A DNA stretch of 64,000 nt from JAIYDJ01 sp031400505 (lineage in GTDB: Bacteria > Pseudomonadota > Alphaproteobacteria > Rhodobacterales > Rhodobacteraceae), in contig JANNPZ010000033.1 in NCBI GenBank assembly GCA_031400505.1, forward strand, positions 36,654-100,653, written 5' to 3'. A program made the translations under genes and the position numbers. Of this stretch, positions 43,024 to 51,306 are shown piece after piece. The notes below the pieces were generated by a model, which saw only the letters and a list, made by a program, of their open reading frames with translations, did not search any database and was not told where the DNA came from. Each line of letters begins with the position of its first letter. Position 1 is the first letter of the stretch.

Positions 43024-44130
43024 CTAGGGCAGGGTGGCCTTCGTCACCACCTCTATCCACTTCCAACCCGCAAACTTGTCGCCAGTCTGCCGCAAGTGAG
43101 TGTAGCGCTGCAGGGATGACCATGACCGATGGCCTGTGACAGATGCGACCTGCGGTATCGTAAGCCCCGTTTCAAACAGCCGGGAAGCCCCTTCATGTCT
43201 TAGGTCGTGAAAGTGGAGGTCTTCGATTTCGAGGGCCTTGCAAGCGCGGGTGAATGCCGCTGACACTGCGTCAGCAGTGTACGGAAAAATCCGGTCAGAG
43301 GTCTTTGGCATGGCGGCAATGACGGCACAACAGGGGTCCGGCAGTTCAACCCACGTGTCATTTCCGGCCTTGTCGCCGGGATGTTTCATGTCGCGAACCA
43401 GAACCCGCTTGGCGTCGGGTTCATAGTCCTTCCAAGTGATCCGGCAGATTTCCTCTTGGCGGCGGGTGGAGAAAATCGCGAACACGACAAGTCGGTGCAT
43501 CGGGCAGGACTTGGGGCGGAACGCGACCTTGTCTGCGAAGTGCTTTAGCAGGGCGTCAAGTTCGTCAAGCGTCGGGCGGCGGGACCGTTTGCCTGACTTC
43601 GCAGTGAAGCCCATTTTCTTGCAGACGGTCATCGCGTCCTTCATGACCCGTTCATCCAGTGGGAAGCCCCACAAGGGCCGCGCGACGTTGAACACGGCAG
43701 ACAAGTGCGAGAGGTAGTTCAAAACGGTTGACGCGGAGTCGAGGCCGGGGCGGTTGTGTAGTTCTTGAGCGAAGGTAACAATGTCCTGAGAGGCGATCAT
43801 TTCGCAGCGCTTGTCTGCGATGGTGTACTCTTTGCGGATGGTGTTCAGGACCTGTGTCTTCGTCTTTCCAACGTCCTTCATCGACTCCTTCACGTATCGG
43901 TCGATTGCATCGCCCAGAGTCACCGCCTTCGCCTTTGGGCTGGCGGGGGAACGCCCAGCCGATATGTCAGCATCAATCTCTTTCTCACGCTTCTGTGCCC
44001 ATTTCTCAGCCTTCTTGCGGTTGTCGAACGACTGAGTGAAGGTCTTGCGTTTCCCGTCGATTGTTCGGGTGATCTGAGCTAGGACCGAAACTGAGCCGTC
44101 CTTGTTCTTGCGGGTGGGGTAGGTTGCCAT
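43024..44130 (-). CDS. int: Tyrosine integrase (dusA-associated)
   Basis: A 368-residue phage-type site-specific recombinase. The N-terminal arm-binding region (MATYPTRKNKDGSVSVLAQI) and a core-binding SAM-like domain (~70-170) precede the catalytic domain with Arg in STRRQEEICRITW, HxxR in FHDLRHEGASRLF, His in TGHRSWSSL and the nucleophilic Tyr in LQRYTHL. It lies directly beside dusA, pointing away, with AATCATACT boxes between; dusA 5' ends are a known target of a large integrase group. It catalyses integration and, with an excisionase, excision. Confidence 0.93.
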   Translation of the reverse strand: MATYPTRKNKDGSVSVLAQITRTIDGKRKTFTQSFDNRKKAEKWAQKREKEIDADISAGRSPASPKAKAVTLGDAIDRYVKESMKDVGKTKTQVLNTIRKEYTIADKRCEMIASQDIVTFAQELHNRPGLDSASTVLNYLSHLSAVFNVARPLWGFPLDERVMKDAMTVCKKMGFTAKSGKRSRRPTLDELDALLKHFADKVAFRPKSCPMHRLVVFAIFSTRRQEEICRITWKDYEPDAKRVLVRDMKHPGDKAGNDTWVELPDPCCAVIAAMPKTSDRIFPYTADAVSAAFTRACKALEIEDLHFHDLRHEGASRLFETGLTIPQVASVTGHRSWSSLQRYTHLRQTGDKFAGWKWIEVVTKATLP

Positions 44131-44151
44131 GATGACTCCGCTAGGTGTGAC

Positions 44152-44229
44152 GTATGACTCGGATAGGCCTAGTATGATTCCGAGTCATACTACAGCCCAA
44201 AATGGGCGGAAATGAGCCGAAATCATACT
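44152..44229. repeat. Integrase arm-type repeats, right end
   Basis: Copies of the 9-mer AATCATACT or AGTCATACT: GTATGACT (44152-44159, reverse), AGTATGATT (44171-44179, reverse), AGTCATACT (44183-44191) and AATCATACT (44221-44229). The middle two form an 8-of-9 inverted pair. They lie between the integrase start and the right core and match the left-end copies at 28810-28829. Confidence 0.65.
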
Positions 44230-44258
44230 GAAATGAGCGGATCGAAAGACAGACTAAA

Positions 44259-45284
44259 GTGCCAGAAAACGTAACGAAATCAACGCACAAAGACGCTCAC
44301 ATGCTCAGTGTCGCTCCGATGATGGACTGGACGGATCGCCATTGCCGGGTGTTTCACCGCCATTTCACGCGGCGGGCGATGCTCTATTCCGAAATGGTCA
44401 CTGCTGCGGCGGTTGTCCACGGACCACGCGACAGGCTGTTGGGATTTGGCGCAGCAGAACACCCGGTGGCGCTGCAGCTTGGCGGGTCCGATCCGGCAGA
44501 ACTTGGCGCAGCCGTGCGTCTTGCCGCGCCCTTTGGCTATGACGAGATCAACCTGAACGTCGGCTGCCCGTCTGACCGCGTCCAGTCGGGGTGTTTTGGC
44601 GCTGTCCTGATGCAGCGTCCGACGCTGGTTGCCGAATGTCTGCGCGCAATGCGCGATCACAGCCCGGTGCCGGTGACCGTGAAATGCCGCATTGGCGTCG
44701 ATGATCAGGACCCTGAAACCGCGCTGCCCGAATTCATCGAACATGTCGCCGCGACGGGGGTGCGTCACATCATCATCCACGCCCGCAAAGCGTGGTTACA
44801 GGGGCTAAGCCCCAAGCAGAACCGCGAAGTGCCCCCGCTTGATTACGGCCTTGTGGTGCGGATGAAAGCACGGTTTCCAGACCTTGTGATCTGCCTGAAC
44901 GGCGGGATCACCTCGCTGGCACAGGCGCAAGACCTGCTGGATCAGGGCCTTGACGGTGTGATGATCGGCAGGGCGGCCTATCATGATCCGGGGGCAACCC
45001 TGATCGGTGCGGATGCGTTATGGGGGGATGCCCATGCACCGGACGCGCATGCCGTGGTTGCGGCGATGCGCCCCTACATTGCCGATCATCTGGCGACGGG
45101 CGGGCGGCTGCACCAGATCACGCGGCACATGCTTGGCCTGTTTGCAGGCAAGCCCGGCGCGCGCGGCTGGCGACGTGTGCTGTCGGAAGGATCGGCACGC
45201 ACCGGGGCAGGGCTAGCCGTGCTTGACGCTGCACTGGCCGAGGTTCTGGCCACAGATCACGCAGGCACCGAGGCAGTCGCCTGA
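44259..45284 (+). CDS. dusA: tRNA-dihydrouridine synthase A (5' end supplied by the element)
   Basis: An FMN/NADPH-dependent enzyme reducing uridines in the tRNA D-loop. Typical DusA motifs: LSVAPMMDWTDRHCR, YSEMVTAAAVVHG, VALQLGGSDP, INLNVGCPSDRVQSGCFGA with the catalytic Cys, PVTVKCRIGVDD, IIHARKAWLQGLSPKQNR and NGGITSLAQA. The start is uncertain: GTG 44259 (341 aa) has no clear ribosome site, while ATG 44301 (327 aa) is closer to the family length but also poorly preceded. All sequence up to the MMD codons at 44319-44327 belongs to the inserted element, so its expression signals are now foreign. Confidence 0.92.
   Translation: MPENVTKSTHKDAHMLSVAPMMDWTDRHCRVFHRHFTRRAMLYSEMVTAAAVVHGPRDRLLGFGAAEHPVALQLGGSDPAELGAAVRLAAPFGYDEINLNVGCPSDRVQSGCFGAVLMQRPTLVAECLRAMRDHSPVPVTVKCRIGVDDQDPETALPEFIEHVAATGVRHIIIHARKAWLQGLSPKQNREVPPLDYGLVVRMKARFPDLVICLNGGITSLAQAQDLLDQGLDGVMIGRAAYHDPGATLIGADALWGDAHAPDAHAVVAAMRPYIADHLATGGRLHQITRHMLGLFAGKPGARGWRRVLSEGSARTGAGLAVLDAALAEVLATDHAGTEAVA
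44319..44327. other. Right attachment site core (attR)
   Basis: ATGATGGAC within CCGATGATGGACTGGACGG, at codons MMD of intact dusA. It pairs with the left core at 28742-28750; the distance between cores defines an element of about 15,577 bp. Confidence 0.7.
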
Positions 45285-45489
45285 CCCGCAAGAGACGGAT
45301 TGATTTCGCGCGGGGTACGAAACCAACGCCGGACGGGCCCGATCAGGCCCTTTGGCCCGGTAGAACGGCACGTCATCCCCCCGGCATCGCAGCACTACGG
45401 TTTGGGTCCTTTGGCACGGCCCGGCGCGGGTGTAACTCTGGTCCTTTCCGGCTGCTGTCGCTATGGATGCCGCAAAGAAGGAGACTGCC

Positions 45490-46320
45490 ATGCCTGCCGC
45501 CATGCACGACATTGCGTCGCTTTTACCCTTTGTGGCCTTGCTGCTGGCAATCGGGGCGCTGGCTGGGTTGATCGGCGGGATGTTGGGCGTAGGGGGCGGC
45601 ATCGTGCTGGTGCCTGCGTTCTTTTACGCTTTTTCGCAGTTGGGCTATGCCGGGCCGTCGCTGATGCAAATTTGCGTCGGCACGTCGCTTGCGACGATCA
45701 TTGTCACCTCGCTGCGCTCTGCCCGCGCGCACAGCGCCAAGGGGGCAGTGGACCTGGCGCTGTTGCGGGTCTGGGGGCCGTTTCTGGTGGTGGGGGCGTT
45801 GATCGGGGTCGTGGTGGCCTCCCGTATGGCGTCGCAAACCCTGCAGGCGGTGTTTGGCACGCTGGCGGGCCTTGCCGGGCTGTTCATGGCCTTTGGGCGG
45901 GATCACTGGCGGCTGGGAAAAGAACTGCCCCGCCAGCCGGTGGCGGGGATGCTTGGCGCGACAGTCGGGTTTTTGTCGGCCCTGATGGGCATTGGCGGCG
46001 GAACTTTCGGTGTGCCGCTGATGACGCTGTTCAGCGTTCCGATCCACCGCGCTGTGGGCACGGCATCGGGTTTTGGTCTGCTGATCGCATTGCCTGCGGT
46101 TCTGGGGTTTCTGGTTCTGCGGGTTGAACAGGCGCCGCCGCTGACGATCGGAGCCGTCAACCTGCCGTCATTTTTGCTTGTGATCTGCACCACAATCCTG
46201 ACCACGCCTTTCGGTGTGAAACTGGCGCACCGGTTGAATCCGATCCCGCTCAAGCGCATTTTTGCAGTGTTTCTGGTGCTGGTGGCGGCCAACATGCTGC
46301 GCAAGTCGATCGGATGGTAG
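45490..46320 (+). CDS. TSUP-family permease (TauE/SafE-like)
   Basis: A 276-residue inner-membrane protein with about eight helices in two repeats. Each repeat carries the family's Gly-rich motif: IGGMLGVGGGIVLVPAFF near residue 30 and ALMGIGGGTFGVPLMTLF near 165. TSUP proteins export sulfite, sulfoacetate or related organosulfur or organic anions. AAGGAG 7 bases before ATG 45490 fixes the start. Its stop overlaps the next gene by 7 bases. The substrate is unknown. Confidence 0.88.
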   Translation: MPAAMHDIASLLPFVALLLAIGALAGLIGGMLGVGGGIVLVPAFFYAFSQLGYAGPSLMQICVGTSLATIIVTSLRSARAHSAKGAVDLALLRVWGPFLVVGALIGVVVASRMASQTLQAVFGTLAGLAGLFMAFGRDHWRLGKELPRQPVAGMLGATVGFLSALMGIGGGTFGVPLMTLFSVPIHRAVGTASGFGLLIALPAVLGFLVLRVEQAPPLTIGAVNLPSFLLVICTTILTTPFGVKLAHRLNPIPLKRIFAVFLVLVAANMLRKSIGW

Positions 46321-47048
46321 ACGCGCGCATCCTTTGCCCCGATCCCGCAATTGCCGCCTGGGCCAAGGCGGCGCTGCCGATCGCACAAACGGCTTTGGCA
46401 GGTCAGGCGCGCCGGGCCGGGGGCACTTGGGTCGTTGGACTGGACCTTTTGGACAGTGACGATCTGGGCAGTGTCGCGGGCGTTGCACTGCCTTGGGGCA
46501 TTCTGGGACTTGCACCTGTGCCTTTGCACCGGGCACAGCTTTCTGCCATGTATCCGGCCTACCCGATGCCCGACCCGGGCGAACCTGACAGTGCAAACCG
46601 ATTTCGTCTGACCCGCGACGCAGCCCATCTGGACGGGCTGCTGGCGCTGGGTCCGGAAAAGCAACGGATGATCAAAGAGCCGCATGCATGGATACTTGGC
46701 GTGCCGCTGACCGACATTTGCGCGGCACCGCTGGTGGTGTGGCCGGGCAGCGCTGCGATTCTGCGCGCGGCCCTGTTGACCGCTCTTGCCCCGTATCCGC
46801 CCGCAACATGGGGCGATATCGACGTGACCGAGGCTTACATCGCAGCCCGCCGGACGGTCTTTGCGACTTGCCCAAGGGTCGAGTTGCCTGTGAAACGCGG
46901 CCAAGCGACGCTGTTGCATCGGCTGTGTCTGCACGGCGTGGCCCCTTGGGCAAACAATCGGGCACTCGATGCCGAGGCCAGCCCCCGCATCATTGCCTAT
47001 TTTCGTCCGCAACTGACCTCGGTGCAGGAGTGGCTTGCGCCCGACTAA
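46314..47048 (+). CDS. Conserved hypothetical protein
   Basis: A 244-residue protein that overlaps the permease gene, so it is probably co-expressed. The C-terminal half has a pattern reminiscent of 2-oxoglutarate/Fe(II) oxygenases (TLLHRLCLHGVAPW followed by SPRIIAYFRPQL), with a possible partner His/Asp in WGDIDVTEAY, but the match is too weak to assign. No signal peptide. It converges with the DUF1289 gene, overlapping by 4 bases. Confidence 0.75.
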   Translation: MVDARILCPDPAIAAWAKAALPIAQTALAGQARRAGGTWVVGLDLLDSDDLGSVAGVALPWGILGLAPVPLHRAQLSAMYPAYPMPDPGEPDSANRFRLTRDAAHLDGLLALGPEKQRMIKEPHAWILGVPLTDICAAPLVVWPGSAAILRAALLTALAPYPPATWGDIDVTEAYIAARRTVFATCPRVELPVKRGQATLLHRLCLHGVAPWANNRALDAEASPRIIAYFRPQLTSVQEWLAPD

Positions 47049-47293
47049 CGGTCCAGCCGCCCCATCCGCCCGCCACGCCGGCGGATCAGCCGCGGTGCGC
47101 GTGCCGGCAAATCCGCGATCACCGCAGCCCGTTCCATGGCCGTCATCCGCGACCAGGTCGAAATTTCCTCGATGCTGCGATAGCAGCCAATGCAAAGGCG
47201 CTCTTCGGGATGCACGACGCACAACTTGACGCAGGGGCTTTCCACCTCGTCGCGGGCCCAAACCTCGGGTTTTGGCTGTGCAGCGTCGTTCAT
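47045..47293 (-). CDS. DUF1289 family protein (probable Fe-S or Zn-binding)
   Basis: An 82-residue protein with the DUF1289 signature: SPCVKLCVVHPEERLCIGCYRS followed by EISTWSRM. The four Cys (CxxxC...CxxC) suggest a metal or Fe-S site. The function is not established. It overlaps the end of ruvX (GTGA/ATGA-type), giving a leftward ccmI-ruvX-DUF1289 operon. Confidence 0.88.
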   Translation of the reverse strand: MNDAAQPKPEVWARDEVESPCVKLCVVHPEERLCIGCYRSIEEISTWSRMTAMERAAVIADLPARAPRLIRRRGGRMGRLDR

Positions 47294-47763
47294 TCGGCCC
47301 CCAGATGCGCCAAACGGTCCAGCGCGCCTTGCAAGATATACCCCGCAGCGACCTGATCAATCACCTCGTTGCGACGTTTGCGCGACGTATCCGCCTCGAT
47401 CAGCGCTCTAGTCGCGGCAACCGTGGACAGGCGTTCGTCCCAATACCCGATGGGCATGTCGGTCAGGCGTACCAGATTGCGCGCAAAAGCCCGTGTCGAC
47501 TGCACGCGCGGCCCCTCTGATCCGTCCATATTCAGGGGAAGCCCCAGAATGATCGCGTTGGCCCCCCGCGCCGCAAGCAGGGCCAACAAACGTGTGGCGT
47601 CCAGCGTGAATTTCTCGCGGCGGATCACCTCGATCGGCGTCGCTACGGACCGGCGCAAATCCGACAGCGCCACGCCGATGGTCTTCTCGCCAAGGTCAAG
47701 CCCGGCAATCGCCCGACCAGCCGGCAAGGCAGCGGCGAAATCGCGTAAATCCTCGATGATCAT
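47290..47763 (-). CDS. ruvX: RuvX/YqgF Holliday junction resolvase-like protein
   Basis: A 157-residue YqgF-family RNase H-fold protein: AIAGLDLGEKTIGVALSD with the catalytic Asp near residue 22, IILGLPLNMDGSEGPR, and YWDERLSTVAATRAL with the conserved acidic residue. Known roles of the family are pre-16S rRNA end processing and possibly recombination. ATG 47763 overlaps the ccmI stop by 4 bases. The first ~18 residues are an extension relative to shorter homologues. Confidence 0.92.
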   Translation of the reverse strand: MIIEDLRDFAAALPAGRAIAGLDLGEKTIGVALSDLRRSVATPIEVIRREKFTLDATRLLALLAARGANAIILGLPLNMDGSEGPRVQSTRAFARNLVRLTDMPIGYWDERLSTVAATRALIEADTSRKRRNEVIDQVAAGYILQGALDRLAHLGAE

Positions 47764-48983
47764 CGGATCAGACCCGCCGCGATCCCGGCTGCGTTGATCG
47801 CCGCTGCATCTTCGGGGGTGGCAGCAAACAGCGCCTCTGCCTCGGCCAGAACTTCGGCCGCGCGGGCCGTCTCGCCCAGCACCGCCAGGGATGTGATCAA
47901 CCGCGCCCAGTCGCGCGCGGGCCCGCCCTGGCTTGCCAAACGGTCTGACAACTGCCCGACCATCCCGGCAATCATCGCCTGGCGGTCTTCTGGCGTCATG
48001 TCTGCGGCTGCGGCCACGGCATCGGCATCCGGCCCTGGCAGATCGTCTGCGGGCGGCAGCTGAAACTTGATCCCGGCGGCCTGTGCGACGCCTTCGATCT
48101 GCGCGCGGATCGGCGGCACCCAGGGCGCATCGGCGTTGCTCTCTTCCAGTAATGGCTGCCACAGCGCAAAGGTGCGGTCCGGCCTGCCCACTTGTGCAAA
48201 CATCAACCCCGAGTAATACCGGGCGGTGCCGTTATTCGGGTCGGCTTGCAAAGCGGCCACCAGCGCACGTTCTGCGTCATCCGTGATCAGCCCACCCGCC
48301 GCGAGAATGGTGATTTCGGCAAGGCTTGCGTGATCCTCGGCGACAGCGCCGGTGCCCTTGGCCGCGATCAACCCGAGTTGCGCCGTTTTCGCGGCCACAT
48401 AATTGCCCAAGGCTGCTTCGTTGCGCGCGAGCAGACCAAGACCTTGTACATCGCCCGGACGTGAAATCATGGCCTGGCGCAACTTGTCCATCAATTCGCC
48501 AAAGGCGGGGTCCGCCTGAACAGGTTCGCGCAAAGGCGCGCGCGCTTCGGCCTCGGCCTGTGTCGGGCGATCGGCGTAAGCCTGTTCGGCAAAGGCAAGT
48601 CGTGACTTCAATGGCAAGTCGGGATATCCCGGCGCGCCCAGTGTCGCATAAAGCCAGACCGCGCCGGTCACGCTGGCCGCGACAACCGCCACGCCCAGAC
48701 CATGGCGGCGGCCCTGCGCACCAGACCCCTTGGCCTGCGCCACGCGATCTGCATCAAGCAGGCGCCGCGAAACCTCGGTCCGCAGGCGCGCGGCCTCCGG
48801 CTCTGGCAAGGTGCCGCGTGCCACGTCGCGGTCAATCTCGCGCAGCTGGTCGCGGTAGATGTGCAGATCTGCGCTGCCCGCGCTCGTATCCTCGGCGGGG
48901 CTGCGCCGCATCGCTTGCGACAACAATGCGACCACGGCCACTGATATCGCCGCCACTGCCGCCCAGAACAGCCAATCCTGCAT
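47760..48983 (-). CDS. ccmI: Cytochrome c biogenesis protein CcmI
   Basis: A 407-residue membrane-anchored CcmI. It has an N-terminal helix (LFWAAVAAISVAVVALLSQA), then the conserved HIYRDQLREIDRDVARGTLPEPEAARLRTEVSRRLL segment, a second helix (about residues 85-105), and periplasmic TPR repeats that bind apocytochrome c for System I maturation. The Met at 48983 begins the classic MQDWLFW N-terminus; upstream frame residues lack support. The other ccm genes are not next to it. Confidence 0.88.
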   Translation of the reverse strand: MQDWLFWAAVAAISVAVVALLSQAMRRSPAEDTSAGSADLHIYRDQLREIDRDVARGTLPEPEAARLRTEVSRRLLDADRVAQAKGSGAQGRRHGLGVAVVAASVTGAVWLYATLGAPGYPDLPLKSRLAFAEQAYADRPTQAEAEARAPLREPVQADPAFGELMDKLRQAMISRPGDVQGLGLLARNEAALGNYVAAKTAQLGLIAAKGTGAVAEDHASLAEITILAAGGLITDDAERALVAALQADPNNGTARYYSGLMFAQVGRPDRTFALWQPLLEESNADAPWVPPIRAQIEGVAQAAGIKFQLPPADDLPGPDADAVAAAADMTPEDRQAMIAGMVGQLSDRLASQGGPARDWARLITSLAVLGETARAAEVLAEAEALFAATPEDAAAINAAGIAAGLIR

Positions 48984-49173
48984 CGATGTCTCGCTACTTT
49001 TCCGACACAGGATGTAATCCTTTCGCGTCACGAGCAAAAGGGGAGATGCGTCGTGGGGCCGCAGGATGCCTCAAAGCTTGCACATGTCGCAAATTTCTTG
49101 AATCTGCCGGAAAAGGCGTCACCTTCCACGCCGGATCGGTCCATTCAGGACCACGCCGCACAGGGACTGAACC

Positions 49174-50421
49174 ATGAAACGCTATTCGGCCTTTGCCATC
49201 GCCCGCGAAGCGTTGACCAACCACCTTGGATGGGGTCGCGCCTGGGCTGCGCCAGCACCGAAAGCCGCATATGATGTGATCATTGTCGGTGCGGGGGGGC
49301 ACGGCCTTGCCACGGCCTATTACCTTGGCCGCAATCACGGCATCACCAATGTGGCGATCCTGGAAAAGGGCTGGCTTGGCGGTGGCAACACCGGCCGCAA
49401 CACCACGATCATCCGGTCGAACTACCTGCAGGACCCCTCAGCCGCGATCTATGAAAAGTCGCGCAGCCTCTATGAAACCCTGTCGCAGGACCTGAACTAC
49501 AACGTGATGTTCAGTCCCCGCGGCGTGATGATGCTGGCGCAGACCCACCACGAGGTGCGGGGATATCAGCGCACGGCCCATGCCAACGCTTTGCAAGGGG
49601 TGACGACCGAATTCATCACCCCCCAGCGGGTCAAGGAGTTGTGCCCGATCCTGAACATCGACGGCCCGCGCTATCCGGTTCTGGGTGCCCTCTGGCAGGC
49701 ACGCGGCGGCACGGGGCGGCACGATGCGGTGGCCTGGGGCTATGCGCGGGCATGCTCGGCCATGGGGATGCACATCATCCAGCAATGCGAGGTGACCGGG
49801 GTTCGCACCGAAGGCGGCAAGGTCACCGGCGTCGAAACCACCAAGGGCGCCATCGCCTGCAACAAGATGGGCATCGTCGTCGCGGGCCATTCGGGGCAGG
49901 TGGCCGACATGGCGGGCTTCCGCCTGCCGGTCGAGGCGGTGGCCCTGCAGGCGCTGGTGTCGGAACCGATCAAGCCCTGCATGGATGTGGTCGTGATGGC
50001 CAACACCGTGCACGGCTACATGTCGCAGTCCGACAAGGGCGAGATGGTGATCGGCGGCGGCACCGACGGGTTCAACAACTACACCCAGCGCGGGTCGTTC
50101 CACCACATCGAAGAAACCCTGCGCGCCCTGATCGAAACCTTCCCGATGCTCAGCCGCCTCAAAATGCTCCGCCAATGGGGCGGCATCGTCGACATGACCG
50201 GCGACCGCAGCCCTATCATCTCGAAAACCCCCCTTGGCAACTGCTTCATCAACTGCGGTTGGGGCACCGGCGGGTTCAAGGCGATCCCCGGGTCAGGCTG
50301 GGCGATGGCCGAGTTGATGGCGAAAGGCGAACCGGGTCCGCTGGCCGAAGCGTTCAACATGTGGCGCTTCAAGGAAGGCCGGTTCATTGACGAGTCAGTC
50401 GCGGCGGGGGTGGCGCATTGA
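49174..50421 (+). CDS. soxB: Sarcosine oxidase subunit beta
   Basis: A 415-residue flavoprotein subunit of heterotetrameric sarcosine oxidase, which converts sarcosine, O2 and tetrahydrofolate to glycine, H2O2 and methylene-THF. FAD site: DVIIVGAGGHGLATAYYLG (residues 34-52). The probable covalent FMN-attachment His is H183 in RGGTGRHDAVAWG. The C-terminal NCGWGTGGFKAIPGSG is typical. AGGG precedes ATG 49174. It begins an operon soxB-ORF-soxD-soxA-soxG. Confidence 0.95.
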   Translation: MKRYSAFAIAREALTNHLGWGRAWAAPAPKAAYDVIIVGAGGHGLATAYYLGRNHGITNVAILEKGWLGGGNTGRNTTIIRSNYLQDPSAAIYEKSRSLYETLSQDLNYNVMFSPRGVMMLAQTHHEVRGYQRTAHANALQGVTTEFITPQRVKELCPILNIDGPRYPVLGALWQARGGTGRHDAVAWGYARACSAMGMHIIQQCEVTGVRTEGGKVTGVETTKGAIACNKMGIVVAGHSGQVADMAGFRLPVEAVALQALVSEPIKPCMDVVVMANTVHGYMSQSDKGEMVIGGGTDGFNNYTQRGSFHHIEETLRALIETFPMLSRLKMLRQWGGIVDMTGDRSPIISKTPLGNCFINCGWGTGGFKAIPGSGWAMAELMAKGEPGPLAEAFNMWRFKEGRFIDESVAAGVAH

Positions 50422-50981
50422 TGGGTAAGCTAGATTTTGTTGATGTGCTTGGTTGGTCGGCAATACTGCTCTGGCTTGCGCTGTCGGCTTGGTATGCTCT
50501 TGCACTGAACGGTTCGGCCTTCCAATCTGTTGGCGTTGTCGGTATTTCTGCGGGAATAAGCTACTTTACATTGCAACGGCACGCGACGCCCCATCCCTAT
50601 GGCGCACTAGAGATTGAGAGCATACTGAGCGAAAGAGTCAATCTAGCATCCGATGCGGGCACTCGCGCCTTAGCTCATGTTTGCATACTGGCAAAAGCGC
50701 TGGTGGCCGAGGCCGCTCGTCGGGGCGAGCAAGCAAATGCTGCAATTATGGAACTGGCATCAGTCCCAAATGATCATTTGGCGGCGACATTGTCGCGAGA
50801 TTGGGATCAAGCCAACAACAGACAACGCGAAATTCTCGCCGACAAAATGGCTGCAAACAAGCTTGTCGAACGCGCAAGACGCAATAGCGAGATCCTGCAA
50901 GCTATCGTCGTTGTTGTGGGGACACTGCAATCTGGGCTTGGAGCGTATCTATTGGAACTTATTGGAATGGGAGCGGCCTAG
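50421..50981 (+). CDS. Uncharacterised membrane protein inserted between soxB and soxD
   Basis: A 186-residue protein starting at the ATG that shares a base with the soxB stop. It has two N-terminal hydrophobic segments (GWSAILLWLALSAWYALAL at ~11-30 and SVGVVGISAGISYFTL at ~36-52), a long soluble helical part, and a C-terminal hydrophobic helix (ILQAIVVVVGTLQSGLGAYLL). It is absent from the usual soxBDAG order. Its codon use (TTT, ATA, GCA, AAA-rich) is clearly more AT-rich than the flanking sox genes, pointing to acquisition. No family was recognised. Confidence 0.75.
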   Translation: MGKLDFVDVLGWSAILLWLALSAWYALALNGSAFQSVGVVGISAGISYFTLQRHATPHPYGALEIESILSERVNLASDAGTRALAHVCILAKALVAEAARRGEQANAAIMELASVPNDHLAATLSRDWDQANNRQREILADKMAANKLVERARRNSEILQAIVVVVGTLQSGLGAYLLELIGMGAA

Positions 50982-50982
50982 A

Positions 50983-51306
50983 ATGCTAACCCTCACCTGC
51001 CCCTACTGCCACATCCTGGCCTGCGAAACCGAACTCGCCCCCGGCTACGAGGCACACCTTAAACGCTACGGCCCCGGATCGTCCGACGAGGACTTCGAAG
51101 CCTACATGTTCGCCCGCAAAAACCCCAAGGGCGTGCACTTCGAACGCTGGCGGCATGCCTATGGTTGCGGCAAGTGGTTCCTTGCCGCCCGCTGCACCGC
51201 GACGCTCGAAGTCTTCGGCACTTATCCCGCCCAAGTATCCGCCCCGCCGCCCGACATCATCGCAAAAATCAAGGCCCGCAGGCCGAATTGGGAGCCCGGC
51301 CAATGA
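50983..51306 (+). CDS. soxD: Sarcosine oxidase subunit delta
   Basis: A 107-residue zinc-binding subunit. CPYC (residues ~6-9), then EAHLKRYG, DFEAYMFARKNPKGVHFERWRHAYGCGKWF and YPAQ follow the SoxD pattern, with Cys and His as Zn ligands. It is slightly divergent near the N-terminus (HILACETELAPG instead of G-R-xExEF). The start at 50983 lies 1 bp after the inserted ORF, with only a weak ribosome site, so it may depend on coupling. Its stop overlaps soxA by 4 bases. Confidence 0.9.
   Translation: MLTLTCPYCHILACETELAPGYEAHLKRYGPGSSDEDFEAYMFARKNPKGVHFERWRHAYGCGKWFLAARCTATLEVFGTYPAQVSAPPPDIIAKIKARRPNWEPGQ

Larger units (their letters stand above)
28742..44327. mobile_element. ~15.6 kb integrative element in dusA (satellite- or phage-plasmid-like)
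   Basis: The element lies between two copies of the dusA 5' segment. The left copy encodes HRLSIAPMMD and then runs into unrelated codons; the right copy encodes HMLSVAPMMD and continues into complete DusA. The shared core is CC-N-ATGATGGAC. A tyrosine integrase lies beside the right end, and AATCATACT boxes flank both ends just inside the cores. Cargo is mostly leftward: an HTH-like protein, small unknown proteins, a primase-polymerase/helicase, iterons, a zinc finger-TIR-like gene, a serine recombinase, a tape-measure remnant and a PrtN-like activator. No packaging, capsid or lysis genes were found. Confidence 0.88.

Noticed and set aside
42806..43123. A 105-residue minus-strand frame across the integrase end and the gap
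   Set aside because: It overlaps the end of the integrase in another frame, has no domain, and runs across the promoter at 42805-42834.
28742..44327. Intact prophage
   Set aside because: No terminase, portal, capsid, head-tail joining, other tail or lysis genes were found, and the only structural gene is broken.
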